Below, piece by piece: positions 1 through 7,903 of a stretch of DNA of 64,000 nt (position 1 is its first letter; each line of letters opens with the position of its first letter). This DNA comes from Bacteroidales bacterium (GTDB lineage Bacteria; Bacteroidota; Bacteroidia; Bacteroidales; UBA932): contig JAFYXO010000027.1 of assembly GCA_017546125.1 (NCBI GenBank), forward strand, positions 19,270-83,269, in the 5' to 3' direction. Both the position numbers and the translations under genes were made by a program. A model generated the notes under the pieces. That model saw nothing but the letters and a program-made list of their open reading frames with translations. It was not told where the DNA came from and did not search any database.

Positions 1-2
1 GA

Positions 3-629
3 ATCTCCGGGTATAACCTGATTGAAGGTGATTCAGGATTTGAGGAGAGGGATGGCGGCGAAGGGACACATCTCCGACACTGGGACGAGGCCCTTTCTGC
101 CGGACGATACTCACACAATCTCCTTTCTGACGACAATCACGACTCCAAAAGGGCTTCCCGCATAGCGAGGAGATCCACTTGGGTTAATACCCCTACCGCT
201 GAGTACTTTGATGTCAGGGACGCCCTTCTTCAGGGCAATTTCTACTCGATGAGGACCCCGGAGGGGATCCCTACAGATTCGCTCCCACGAATCAGCTGTA
301 TTGGACTTAAGTCCGACACCATCCATATTTCACTCACAAAGCCAGCCTCCACTATAGAGGTGATATCGCAGAATGGAGAAGTGAAGCAGAGGCTTTCCGA
401 CACTGGCTTCGCCCAATACGTCATCCAGGGGGATGAGCCATACATCCGGATGACTGCCCGATTTGACGACGGCACTGTCATCTACACCAACGCCTTTGCC
501 CGCTACAGTGACGGTGACTCGCCATATTGCGACTTGAACCACCCCATCCACTGGCCACTGACCATCCTTTATAACCTGATATTGATGGCCATCATCTCCA
601 CTATCGCAGTCCATATAAAAAAACCATAA
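3..629 (+). CDS. PHP-domain metal-dependent phosphoesterase, C-terminal part
   Basis: The frame is open from the left edge to the TAA at 627-629, so this is the 3' end of a longer gene; about 208 codons are visible. The segment reading HWDEALSAGR followed by SDDNHD (about 65-120 nt) resembles the last metal-binding block of PHP (polymerase and histidinol phosphatase) domains, where a tryptophan/aspartate strand precedes a D-x-x-H pair. After it come an Ig-like beta-rich stretch and a hydrophobic segment near the C-terminus (WPLTILYNLILMAIISTIAV) ending in basic residues, which suggests a membrane anchor with a short cytoplasmic tail. The substrate is unknown. PHP assignment is by motif recognition only, because the N-terminal HxH metal motif lies outside the window. 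Confidence 0.6.
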   Translation: MSGYNLIEGDSGFEERDGGEGTHLRHWDEALSAGRYSHNLLSDDNHDSKRASRIARRSTWVNTPTAEYFDVRDALLQGNFYSMRTPEGIPTDSLPRISCIGLKSDTIHISLTKPASTIEVISQNGEVKQRLSDTGFAQYVIQGDEPYIRMTARFDDGTVIYTNAFARYSDGDSPYCDLNHPIHWPLTILYNLILMAIISTIAVHIKKP

Positions 630-631
630 AA

Positions 632-662
632 TTTGTCGTTTTATAAAAACTGCATATATTTG
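632..662 (+). promoter_or_regulatory. Bacteroidetes-type promoter
   Basis: TTTG at 632-635, then 19 nt, then TATATTTG at 655-662. This matches the -33 TTTG / -7 TAnnTTTG consensus of the Bacteroidetes primary sigma factor with ideal spacing. The nearest downstream element is the hairpin terminator at 700-734, so it appears to drive a very short transcript. Confidence 0.6.
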
Positions 663-668
663 CATAGT

Positions 669-734
669 AATATTAGTGACACTTGATACAATAAAGCATG
701 GCATTTCAGCCCCAACTGAAGTGCCTTTCTTTTT
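669..734 (+). ncRNA. candidate small RNA or attenuated leader
   Basis: A consensus promoter (632-662) and a strong intrinsic terminator (700-734) bracket about 65 nt with no ORF of note. The start is inferred as about 7 nt after the -7 box. It could be a free small RNA or a leader that attenuates the glycosyltransferase gene starting at 818. I do not recognise a known RNA family. Confidence 0.35.
700..734 (+). terminator. intrinsic terminator
   Basis: A 10-bp stem (700-709 with 716-725, one G-U pair) around a 6-nt loop is followed by TTTCTTTTT. Confidence 0.7.
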
Positions 735-817
735 AGAAAGATAGCCAAAAGTGTATTCAATGATAGAAGGTCTCATAATACTATAGACATATTGGGGTAC
801 ATTTTAATACTTGTTTA

Positions 818-1798
818 ATGTCCACAACAGCGGTAGTCATATTAAACTGGAACGGCAGGGGATTTCTGGAGAAATTCCTCCCACCACTGCTACAATACAC
901 CCCACAAGAGCTGGGATCGGTGATTGTCGCAGACAATGGCTCTGAAGACGGATCATTGGAATTGCTCGAAGAGCGATACCCCACAGTTAAGACTATAAAG
1001 TTCGATAAGAACTACGGATTTACCGGAGGATACAACAGGGCATTTGAGGCTATCCGAAACCAACCTGAGCTGTATGGCAAGTTTGAGTACTACCTCCTAC
1101 TGAATTCAGATGTGGAGGTGACCCCCGGCTGGCTCGACTGCCTGGTGGAGTTTATGGAGTCACACCCAAAGGCGGCAATCTGCTCACCTAAGGTCCTCTC
1201 ATACGACAGGCGTGACCACTTTGAACATGCAGGGGCTTGCGGTGGAATGCTTGACAGATTCTATTTTCCTTATTGCCGTGGGCGTGTCCTCTCCAAAGTG
1301 GAAAAGGACCAGGGGCAATACGACACCCCGGCAGAAGTATTTTGGGCATCGGGCACATCATTTATGATCCGCTCAGATGTTTGGCACCGCCTCGGTGGTC
1401 TGGACGAAACATTCTTTGCCCACATGGAGGAGATCGACCTCTGCTGGAGGGCAAAACTATCAGGAGAAGAGGTATGGGTGGTACCCCAATCGCACATCTA
1501 CCACGTCGGTGGCGGCACACTTCCCAACAACTCACCACGCAAACTCTACCTCAACTTCCGCAACAACCTCCTTATGATGGAGAAGAACCTCCCCGACGCT
1601 TCGCGCAATAGGATAATCTTCACCCGAATGTGTATAGACGGGGCAGCAGCGGCGGCGTATCTGCTGATGGGCAAGGTCCCATATTTTAAGGCGGTGTGGA
1701 ATGCTCACAAAGATTACCGCAAGATGAAAGGTTCGGTGGTCCGCACACCCCATATCATAGAAGTTCCCAGACCCAAAGGGTCAGTTTTCTTTATGTAA
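818..1798 (+). CDS. glycosyltransferase family 2
   Basis: 326 aa. It transfers a sugar from a nucleotide-sugar donor to a growing surface glycan at the inner face of the cytoplasmic membrane. The N-terminus STTAVVILNWNGRGFLEKFL is the typical GT-A nucleotide-binding start. An LLLNSDVE motif near residue 100 supplies the DxD-like metal site, and MEEIDLCWR near residue 205 is the usual acceptor/catalytic block of rhamnosyltransferase-like GT2 enzymes. The C-terminus carries a short hydrophobic stretch (AAAAYLLMG) that may associate with the membrane. Donor and acceptor cannot be told from sequence. The gene stands alone between a terminator at 734 and the hairpin-rich region after 1798. Confidence 0.88.
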   Translation: MSTTAVVILNWNGRGFLEKFLPPLLQYTPQELGSVIVADNGSEDGSLELLEERYPTVKTIKFDKNYGFTGGYNRAFEAIRNQPELYGKFEYYLLLNSDVEVTPGWLDCLVEFMESHPKAAICSPKVLSYDRRDHFEHAGACGGMLDRFYFPYCRGRVLSKVEKDQGQYDTPAEVFWASGTSFMIRSDVWHRLGGLDETFFAHMEEIDLCWRAKLSGEEVWVVPQSHIYHVGGGTLPNNSPRKLYLNFRNNLLMMEKNLPDASRNRIIFTRMCIDGAAAAAYLLMGKVPYFKAVWNAHKDYRKMKGSVVRTPHIIEVPRPKGSVFFM

Positions 1799-1804
1799 TT
1801 AAAT

Positions 1805-1891
1805 TCCCGCGTTCATTTTTCGCAATATTCAGACGCGGGAGGTCATTTTTTTGCTTCCCGCGTTCATTTTTCGCCAAATCCGTACGCGGGA
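1805..1891 (+). repeat. two tandem 36-bp hairpin repeats
   Basis: Two near-copies of a 36-bp unit occupy 1805-1840 and 1856-1891. Each starts with TCCCGCGTTCATTTTTCGC and ends ACGCGGGA, so each forms a perfect 8-bp stem (1805-1812/1833-1840 and 1856-1863/1884-1891). They lie directly after the glycosyltransferase gene and may act as transcript ends or as a small dispersed repeat. Confidence 0.6.
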
Positions 1892-1903
1892 TTATAGACA
1901 GAC

Positions 1904-2084
1904 TACCTGAAAACAGACCCCACGGACACAATCCGCAGGGTCTATATTAATCAGGTAACGCAGAAATTACCCTATTCTGAAAAATTGTATAAAAAGTGGA
2001 ATTTCAAGGCACACGATGTGTGAAAAACCGGAGCATACTGCCGTATGTGAGGATTTTGAACACGAGTGTAACGCCGAAATTACC
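1904..2084. repeat. intergenic palindrome-rich element with terminal direct repeats
   Basis: A layered hairpin spans 1904-1957 (TACCTGA/TCAGGTA outside, AGACCC/GGGTCT, then CGGA/TCCG inside). It is followed by a near-identical 16-mer at 1956-1971 and 2069-2084 (TAACGC[A/C]GAAATTACC). Between the copies are two small palindromes (CACACGATGTGTG and CATACTGCCGTATG). The last copy abuts the stop codon of pepD. It resembles a dispersed Bacteroidales intergenic element, but copy number cannot be judged from this window. Confidence 0.5.
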
Positions 2085-2092
2085 TTTTTAGA

Positions 2093-3547
2093 CTATTTTA
2101 CAGGGGCGTTCTTAAGAGCCTCAACTAGGAAATTCCACCACTTCTCAACTGTAGGGATAAGAACTCTCTCTTCTGGTGAGTGAGGAGACATCAAAGTAGG
2201 GCCGCAAGAGATCATATCCCAATGAGGGTAGTTGTTAGAGATGATGGCGCACTCAAGACCTGCGTGGATAGCTTTCACATCAGCTTCTACACCGTAAAGG
2301 TTTTTGTAGGTCTCTTTCATGGTCTTAAGGATAGGTGACTCCATGTTTGGCTGCCATCCTGAATAACCACCGGTAAATGCCACTTTAGCGCCAGCAAGCT
2401 CGAATACGGCACGGATAGCTTCGCTAAGATCGTGTTTAGCTGTATCGCAAGAACCTCTCATAAGTGTTCTTACTACGATTTTACCTTTTTCAGATTTGAC
2501 GATAGCCAAGTTGTTTGATGTATCTACAAGGTTATCCATTACCAAGCTCATACGGTCTACACCTGATGGACAAGCGTAAACAGCTTGCATAACTTTAACA
2601 GCTACCTCTGCAGGTACACATTTTTTAGCGCCTGCGCTCTTAGTGAAGTATACCTCTACACCCGGATCGATAGGTTTGTATTCAGCTTTAACTTCAGCTG
2701 TAACTTTAGCTACGTGTTTTTTAGCTTTTGACACTTTGTTTGCAGGTACAGCGATGTAAGCTACAGCCTCTCTTGGGATAGCGTTACGCATGTTACCACC
2801 CTCGATAGAGATCAGACGGCCACCCATATCCCTTAGGATAGGGAGAAGAAGACGGGCCATAATTTTGTTTGAGTTACCGCGACCTTCATTGATCTCCATT
2901 CCTGAGTGACCACCTCTAAGACCTTTGACAGCCACTTCGTATTGAACTAGATCTTTTGGAAGAGCCTCCTCTTTATATTTGAACTCAGCATTGGTATCAA
3001 GACCACCTGCACAACCTACATAAAGTTCACCCTCAGTCTCAGAGTCAAGGTTTACAAGGATGTCACCTTTAAGAAGTCCACCTTTAAGTGCTTTTGCACC
3101 TGTCATACCGGTCTCTTCATCGATTGTGAATAGAGCTTCGATAGGTCCGTGTACCAAATCGGTAGCCTCAAGAACTGCCATAGCTGCAGCGCAACCAAGA
3201 CCGTTGTCAGCACCAAGGGTAGTACCTTGAGCATATAGCCATTCGCCTACCACTTTAGTCTCTACAGGATCATTGTCCCAGTCGTGAACTACGTCGTTAT
3301 TGTTTTGAGGAACCATATCAATGTGAGCCTGGAAGATGATACCGGTGCGGTTCTCCATACCAGGGGTAGCAGGTTTGCGGATGATGATATTGCCCACCTC
3401 GTCTTTGATAGTCTCAAGACCAAGGCTTTGACCCCATTGATAAAGATATTCTACAGCTTTTTGCTCTCTCTTTGATGGACGAGGGATACGTGTAAGTGAG
3501 TAGAAATGTTTCCAAACTCTTTTGGGTTCTAGATTTTCGATTGTCAT
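2093..3547 (-). CDS. pepD: aminoacyl-histidine dipeptidase (M20 family)
   Basis: 484 aa, the normal length for PepD. It is a cytoplasmic zinc dipeptidase that cleaves Xaa-His and other dipeptides. The M20 metal ligands are visible: HIDM (H75, D77), GADNG (D114), the catalytic pair DEETGMTG (E144/E145), SETEGELYVGCAGG and, near the C-terminus, the last histidine in AIHAGLECA. The lid domain carries the RGGHSGMEI motif. Codon use is strongly biased (GCT, GGT, AAA, CTT-type codons), like the ribosomal protein genes here, which suggests high expression. The stop is TAG. With the peptide transporter at 5658 it points to peptide use. Confidence 0.93.
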   Translation of the reverse strand: MTIENLEPKRVWKHFYSLTRIPRPSKREQKAVEYLYQWGQSLGLETIKDEVGNIIIRKPATPGMENRTGIIFQAHIDMVPQNNNDVVHDWDNDPVETKVVGEWLYAQGTTLGADNGLGCAAAMAVLEATDLVHGPIEALFTIDEETGMTGAKALKGGLLKGDILVNLDSETEGELYVGCAGGLDTNAEFKYKEEALPKDLVQYEVAVKGLRGGHSGMEINEGRGNSNKIMARLLLPILRDMGGRLISIEGGNMRNAIPREAVAYIAVPANKVSKAKKHVAKVTAEVKAEYKPIDPGVEVYFTKSAGAKKCVPAEVAVKVMQAVYACPSGVDRMSLVMDNLVDTSNNLAIVKSEKGKIVVRTLMRGSCDTAKHDLSEAIRAVFELAGAKVAFTGGYSGWQPNMESPILKTMKETYKNLYGVEADVKAIHAGLECAIISNNYPHWDMISCGPTLMSPHSPEERVLIPTVEKWWNFLVEALKNAPVK

Positions 3548-3574
3548 AATAGTGTATATTATTAAGGTTTATAT

Positions 3575-4645
3575 TTATTTGATGATACTTGCAGGGAATT
3601 CGATCACTTTACCCATCTGATAGACAGGGATTCTGGTTTGGAGGAGAAGCTCCTGACCATCAAGAATCTTCACTGTACAAATAGCAGGGACTCTGTAATA
3701 TATTGTCCCCATATTGGGTTTTTTGGTCTTCACAGAAGAGAGATCCTGAGCATTTGTTTGAGGCTCTGCTATCGCTTCAGGGGTAATCTCAAGTACGATA
3801 GGTCTGCCGGATACATTGTCAGACATCACAAGACCTTGTTTGTCTGACACCCTGAATGCCACGTGAAGCTGACGCTCCTCCCCCTCTTTAGGCACTACAT
3901 CAAATCCCACTTTCTGAACAGCTGTCTCCACCTTTCCAAGGAAAAGGCTCAAATACTCCTGCTCCAGACGGGTAATCTCAGCAATCGCTGCACCCAGAGC
4001 CTCTCCGCTGAATGTGGCATCTGTATCGCCGGTGATGATCTGCACCCTCTGACGGCGTAGCTTGAAGATCTCGTTTGCTATCTCCTGTGCTTTTTTCTCA
4101 AGGCTCTTCTCCACCACCTGGCTTTGCTGGATCGCCACTTTATCGTATCCGCCCTGTGCATTCTTCACATTTTTATATAGGGTAGTCTCCACAGATGTGA
4201 ATGTCTCTGTAGCCTCAACACCTGAAGTGTTGTGGTTCTCAGCCAATGTAGGGAATCTCCAGAATTCAGCATCTCCCTTATTCTGATCCGAGAGGACCAC
4301 CAGACCTTGTGAGGTCATTTGGAAGAATGAGTTAGAGAGGCCCTGTGCCCCAAGGAGATTTATTGCATATCTCTTGTTCATATCTGCTTCAAGATAAGGG
4401 GTCACCTTAACCGACAACAGGTGATATTTCTCTGAAGGTTCTCCCTCTACATCGATTCCAAGATATTTTTTGGCATATTTCGCATATGGACCAGGGGTAT
4501 AAACCTCCCTCTCCGCCTCCACTGCCAAATGGAGTGAGGTACTTGGCAATGAGTAGACCAATGCCCCTCCGTCTGTCTGACCTTTCGCAGACCACATCGC
4601 CAGTGCCAGCATAGGCACAGCTATCAAAAACACTAATTTCTTCAT
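3575..4645 (-). CDS. DUF4831 family secreted protein
   Basis: 356 aa from the ATG at 4645. That start is preferred because it begins a clean signal peptide (MKKLVFLIAVPMLALAMWSAKGQ) and avoids the upstream gene, whereas a start at 4669 would overlap it. The body (VYSLPSTSLHLAVEAEREVYTPGPYAKYAKKYLG) matches my recollection of DUF4831, a Bacteroidetes periplasmic or outer-membrane-associated family of unknown function. A helical, glutamine- and glutamate-rich stretch sits in the middle (about residues 170-230). It follows the acyltransferase gene by 5 bp and probably shares its transcript. No catalytic residues are apparent. Confidence 0.75.
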   Translation of the reverse strand: MKKLVFLIAVPMLALAMWSAKGQTDGGALVYSLPSTSLHLAVEAEREVYTPGPYAKYAKKYLGIDVEGEPSEKYHLLSVKVTPYLEADMNKRYAINLLGAQGLSNSFFQMTSQGLVVLSDQNKGDAEFWRFPTLAENHNTSGVEATETFTSVETTLYKNVKNAQGGYDKVAIQQSQVVEKSLEKKAQEIANEIFKLRRQRVQIITGDTDATFSGEALGAAIAEITRLEQEYLSLFLGKVETAVQKVGFDVVPKEGEERQLHVAFRVSDKQGLVMSDNVSGRPIVLEITPEAIAEPQTNAQDLSSVKTKKPNMGTIYYRVPAICTVKILDGQELLLQTRIPVYQMGKVIEFPASIIK

Positions 4646-4650
4646 ATCTG

Positions 4651-5544
4651 TTATTTTAATTTTTTCCATCTTCTATGGCTCCAAAGCCAATTTGATTTGT
4701 CTCTGTTTATTCTCTCTTCGAGCAATTTCACATACTCTCTGGTAACAAAACCCTCTTCGGTCTGTGAAGCATCGTGGCAAATAAGTTTGTATTCCGACCT
4801 GTACAAACCTCTGCGAACCCTCTCCACTCCGAAGAAAACCACCGGCAACGAGAGTCTTCTGGCCAACCCTTCAGGGCCGTTGAACACTTTGGTGGGCTGG
4901 TTCATGAAAACCATATCGGTACCGACGCCTCTGTCGGGGAACTGGTCTGCTATGAAGTAGTAGACACCACCCTGCTCCTTGCTCTTGAGCATATGCCTCA
5001 CTATATTGTTCTTCTCTACCAGAACACAAGCATGGTGCTTCTCCCTGATTTTTCTGATCACCATATCGGAGACCTTGCTTGACATCTTCTTGTATATGTA
5101 GAAGAAGTGCTCATTGTCCATCTTCAACCCGTAGTGGGCCTTGAGATCCGGAAGGGATGTGTAGAGCTCCCAATTGCTTTGGTGGCCCATTACCACCAGA
5201 ACAGATTTTCCGTCCCCATATGCTTCATTCAAGACATCACACCCTCTGAAATCCAACAGTTCCGCCACCCTCTCGCGCGATCTGGTGAATGCCCAGACAG
5301 TCTCCACGATCGTGTCACAAAGTGAATGGTAAAACTCTTTGGTCACCTTCCTGACACCTTTATAGTCCATATCGGGAAAGGAACGTGATATATTGGTCAC
5401 CACCACATCATATCTGTATCTCAATACCTTATAGAGAAGTATGTACAGAATGTCGGAAATAAGATAGTGGACCCTCAACGGAAGCCATGAAAAGAGGGTA
5501 AAAACCGCTATCAGTATGTAATATAAAACTCTATACATATTCAC
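4651..5544 (-). CDS. lysophospholipid / lipid A acyltransferase (LpxL-HtrB family)
   Basis: 297 aa. The family transfers a secondary acyl chain to a lipid A precursor at the inner membrane. An N-terminal membrane segment (about residues 5-40) is followed by the catalytic HX4D/E motif GHQSNWE (H121, E126). Further blocks include the FIADQFPDRGVGTDMVF segment and GPEGLARRLSLPVVF, as expected in this family. The start could also be the ATG two codons downstream (5538). Bacteroidales usually carry one or two such genes; I cannot say which acyl position it serves. It is co-oriented with the DUF4831 gene, 5 bp apart. Confidence 0.87.
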   Translation of the reverse strand: MNMYRVLYYILIAVFTLFSWLPLRVHYLISDILYILLYKVLRYRYDVVVTNISRSFPDMDYKGVRKVTKEFYHSLCDTIVETVWAFTRSRERVAELLDFRGCDVLNEAYGDGKSVLVVMGHQSNWELYTSLPDLKAHYGLKMDNEHFFYIYKKMSSKVSDMVIRKIREKHHACVLVEKNNIVRHMLKSKEQGGVYYFIADQFPDRGVGTDMVFMNQPTKVFNGPEGLARRLSLPVVFFGVERVRRGLYRSEYKLICHDASQTEEGFVTREYVKLLEERINRDKSNWLWSHRRWKKLK

Positions 5545-5607
5545 TTATCTCAACAAACAAAGTTAATGAATTTTATCATACTTCACCCTTTTATTGACAA
5601 ATTTTAA

Positions 5608-5615
5608 TATCTTTG
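5608..5615 (+). promoter_or_regulatory. -7 promoter box for the POT transporter
   Basis: TATCTTTG, 42 nt upstream of the ATG at 5658. No well-spaced -33 TTTG is present; a TTGAC at 5594-5598 is closer than usual. Confidence 0.5.
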
Positions 5616-5657
5616 CGAATTGTTAAATGAAAAACTAATTTTTTAAGCTTAAACAAT

Positions 5658-7223
5658 ATGTTCAAAAATCACCCTAAAGGTCTGTTGGCAGCTGCTCTTA
5701 GTAACATGGGCGAACGCTTCGGTTACTACATCATGAACGCTGTTCTAACACTATTCCTCTGTTCAAAATTTGGTTTGAGTGATGCTAACGGCGCACTTAT
5801 CTACTCAATTTTCTATTCAGGTATCTATGTATTGAGCCTTATCGGAGGTCTTATCGCCGATAGAACTCAAAATTACAAGAGAACTATCATGTCAGGTCTT
5901 GTAGTAATGGCTCTTGGATATGTTCTTCTTTCTATTCCTATCCTTGCTACCCCTGAAAACAAAACCGGTCTTCTAGCCCTTACTTGCGGTGCCCTTTTCT
6001 TCATCGCTTTCGGTAACGGTCTATTCAAAGGCAACCTTCAGGCTATCGTTGGCCAAATGTATGACAACTTCGAGGCTGACGCTGCAAAAGAGGGTCCAGA
6101 GGCTCTTGCTCAAGCTAAAGACAAAAGAGACTCAGGTTTCCAGATTTTCTATGTATTTATCAATGTTGGTGGCCTTATCGCACCTTTCGTTGCTCCTCTA
6201 CTTAGAGGTTGGTGGCTAAAAGTTAACGGCCTTATCTACAACTCATCTCTACCTGCACTTTGCCACGACTTTATCGCAGGCAAAATCAACTCTCCAGAGG
6301 AGTTGTCACAACTTGCTGAAGTAGTTAAAGCTTCTACAGTTAACGGCTTGGTTCCTGGTGACATGATGGCATTCTGCACCAACTACCTTGACGTATTCAA
6401 CTCAGGTATCCACTACTCATTCTTGGCTTCTGTAGCTGCAATGCTTATCTCTCTTGTTATCTTCATCTTCACTAAGAAGATCTTCCCTAACCCAGGTAAG
6501 AAAGAGGCTAAAGAGGTAGTAAACTACACTGCTGAAGAGAAACAAGCTATGGCTAAAGAGATCAAACAGAGAATGTACGCTCTATTTGCAGTTCTTGGCG
6601 TGGTTATCTTCTTCTGGTTCTCATTCCACCAAAACGGTGCTTCACTTTCATTGTTCGCACGTGACTTCGTGGATACATCTAAAGTGGCTCCTGAGATTTG
6701 GCAAGCTGTCAATCCATTCTTCGTAATCACATTGACCCCTATCATCATGTGGTTGTTCGGAAGCATGGCTAGAAAAGGTAAAGAGATCTCTACTCCTCGT
6801 AAGATCGCTATCGGTATGGGTATCGCAGGTATGGCTTACCTATTCCTTGCTATCTATTCATACGTTCAAGGTTATCCTTGCGCTGAAGAGTTCAGATCTA
6901 TGGATATGGCAGCTCAATCAGCAGCTAAAGCTGGCTGGTGGGTATTGATCGTTCTATACTTCTTCTTGACTGTTGCTGAGCTATTCATCTCACCTCTTGG
7001 TTTGTCATTTGTATCTAAAGTGGCTCCTAAAAACCTTCAAGGTCTTTGCCAAGGTCTATGGCTTTGCGCTACCGCTATCGGTAACTTGATGTTGTGGGTT
7101 GGTCCTATCATGTACAACACAATGGCTCTTGGCACATGCTGGTCAGTATTCCTAGTACTTTGCTTGATCTCAATGGGAGTAATGTTCGGTATGGTTAACT
7201 GGCTTGAAAGAGTTACAAAATAA
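5658..7223 (+). CDS. POT/PTR family proton-coupled peptide transporter
   Basis: 521 aa major-facilitator protein with about 12-14 membrane segments. The N-terminal motif NMGERFGYY (E19-R20-F21, Y23-Y24) is the signature ExxERFxYY of proton-coupled oligopeptide transporters; GLIADRTQNYKR is the conserved loop 2-3 motif. It imports di- and tripeptides with protons across the inner membrane. Codon use is highly optimised and close to that of the ribosomal genes, unlike the GT2 or LysR neighbours, which suggests strong expression. It is monocistronic: its own promoter box lies at 5608-5615 and a terminator at 7258-7287. It fits functionally with the cytosolic dipeptidase PepD nearby. Confidence 0.9.
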   Translation: MFKNHPKGLLAAALSNMGERFGYYIMNAVLTLFLCSKFGLSDANGALIYSIFYSGIYVLSLIGGLIADRTQNYKRTIMSGLVVMALGYVLLSIPILATPENKTGLLALTCGALFFIAFGNGLFKGNLQAIVGQMYDNFEADAAKEGPEALAQAKDKRDSGFQIFYVFINVGGLIAPFVAPLLRGWWLKVNGLIYNSSLPALCHDFIAGKINSPEELSQLAEVVKASTVNGLVPGDMMAFCTNYLDVFNSGIHYSFLASVAAMLISLVIFIFTKKIFPNPGKKEAKEVVNYTAEEKQAMAKEIKQRMYALFAVLGVVIFFWFSFHQNGASLSLFARDFVDTSKVAPEIWQAVNPFFVITLTPIIMWLFGSMARKGKEISTPRKIAIGMGIAGMAYLFLAIYSYVQGYPCAEEFRSMDMAAQSAAKAGWWVLIVLYFFLTVAELFISPLGLSFVSKVAPKNLQGLCQGLWLCATAIGNLMLWVGPIMYNTMALGTCWSVFLVLCLISMGVMFGMVNWLERVTK

Positions 7224-7257
7224 TAAGATACCCGTCCTTAACGAGTATTAAAACTGA

Positions 7258-7287
7258 AAGGCTGGCTTTAAAAGTCAGCCTTTTTTT
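7258..7287 (+). terminator. intrinsic terminator of the POT transporter
   Basis: A 7-bp stem (7260-7266 GGCTGGC with 7274-7280 GTCAGCC, one G-U pair), extended by AAA, is followed by seven T. Confidence 0.8.
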
Positions 7288-7288
7288 A

Positions 7289-7296
7289 TATCTTTG
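7289..7296 (+). promoter_or_regulatory. -7 box implying a leaderless transcript
   Basis: TATCTTTG ends only 5 nt before the ATG at 7302, so transcription would start at or next to the start codon. The -33 match is weak. Confidence 0.5.
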
Positions 7297-7301
7297 TCCC
7301 T

Positions 7302-7901
7302 ATGCTGACCGATTTTCGACTTAAAGTTTTCTGCGCTGTTGCAAAGCACCTCAATTTCACCCGCGCCGCCAAGGAGCTGAATATCTCCCAACCGGCGGTG
7401 AGCCAGAATATTGCGGAGCTTGAGCAACAAGTTGGCGACGCACTTGTCGAAAGGGGCTACAACGGGGTAGAACTCACAAAAAAGGGGGAGGTTCTCCTCC
7501 AATATGCAGAGAAAATTCTCCATTTGTATGAATCCCTCAACCTCGAACTTGTCCCCACCCACACCAGGGAGGCCGCCAGAATCAGAATCGCAGCATGCCC
7601 TATTGCGGTACGCTTCATTTTGCCCAAAGCAATAAAGAAGTTCCAGGCACTCCACCCCACCGCTGAGGTAGAGCTTCTCGAGAGGGATGACGGGGAGATC
7701 GAAAGGTCAATCCTCGATTCGGAGGCGGACCTTGGGGTAATGGAGAGCAGACCCGCCAATCTCTCCACCGAGCCATTTGCAAAGCTTACCCTCTCGGAGT
7801 CGGGTGATGCTCTGGCCGAAATCATATTCGGTTTCGACCCGAAATCACAAAACATAGACACTATTGAAAAATTTATATTAACAGCTAAAACCACCCTATA
7901 A
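7302..7901 (+). CDS. compact LysR-type transcriptional regulator
   Basis: 199 aa, about 100 residues shorter than usual LysR proteins. The N-terminal winged helix-turn-helix is intact (residues 1-60, FTRAAKELNISQPAVSQNIAELE) with its linker helix. The first half of the effector-binding domain is present (RIRIAACPIAVRFILPKAIKKF...DLGVMES). It then jumps to a C-terminal IEKFILTAK helix, so the second effector subdomain seems deleted. The gene may therefore bind DNA without normal ligand response. It lies immediately upstream of the serine hydrolase (2-bp gap), so the two are likely co-transcribed. Confidence 0.8.
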   Translation: MLTDFRLKVFCAVAKHLNFTRAAKELNISQPAVSQNIAELEQQVGDALVERGYNGVELTKKGEVLLQYAEKILHLYESLNLELVPTHTREAARIRIAACPIAVRFILPKAIKKFQALHPTAEVELLERDDGEIERSILDSEADLGVMESRPANLSTEPFAKLTLSESGDALAEIIFGFDPKSQNIDTIEKFILTAKTTL

Positions 7902-7903
7902 CC

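Noticed and set aside
330..776. Minus-strand ORF of 148 codons
   Set aside because: Antisense to the PHP-domain gene and crossing a promoter and terminator; no recognisable features.
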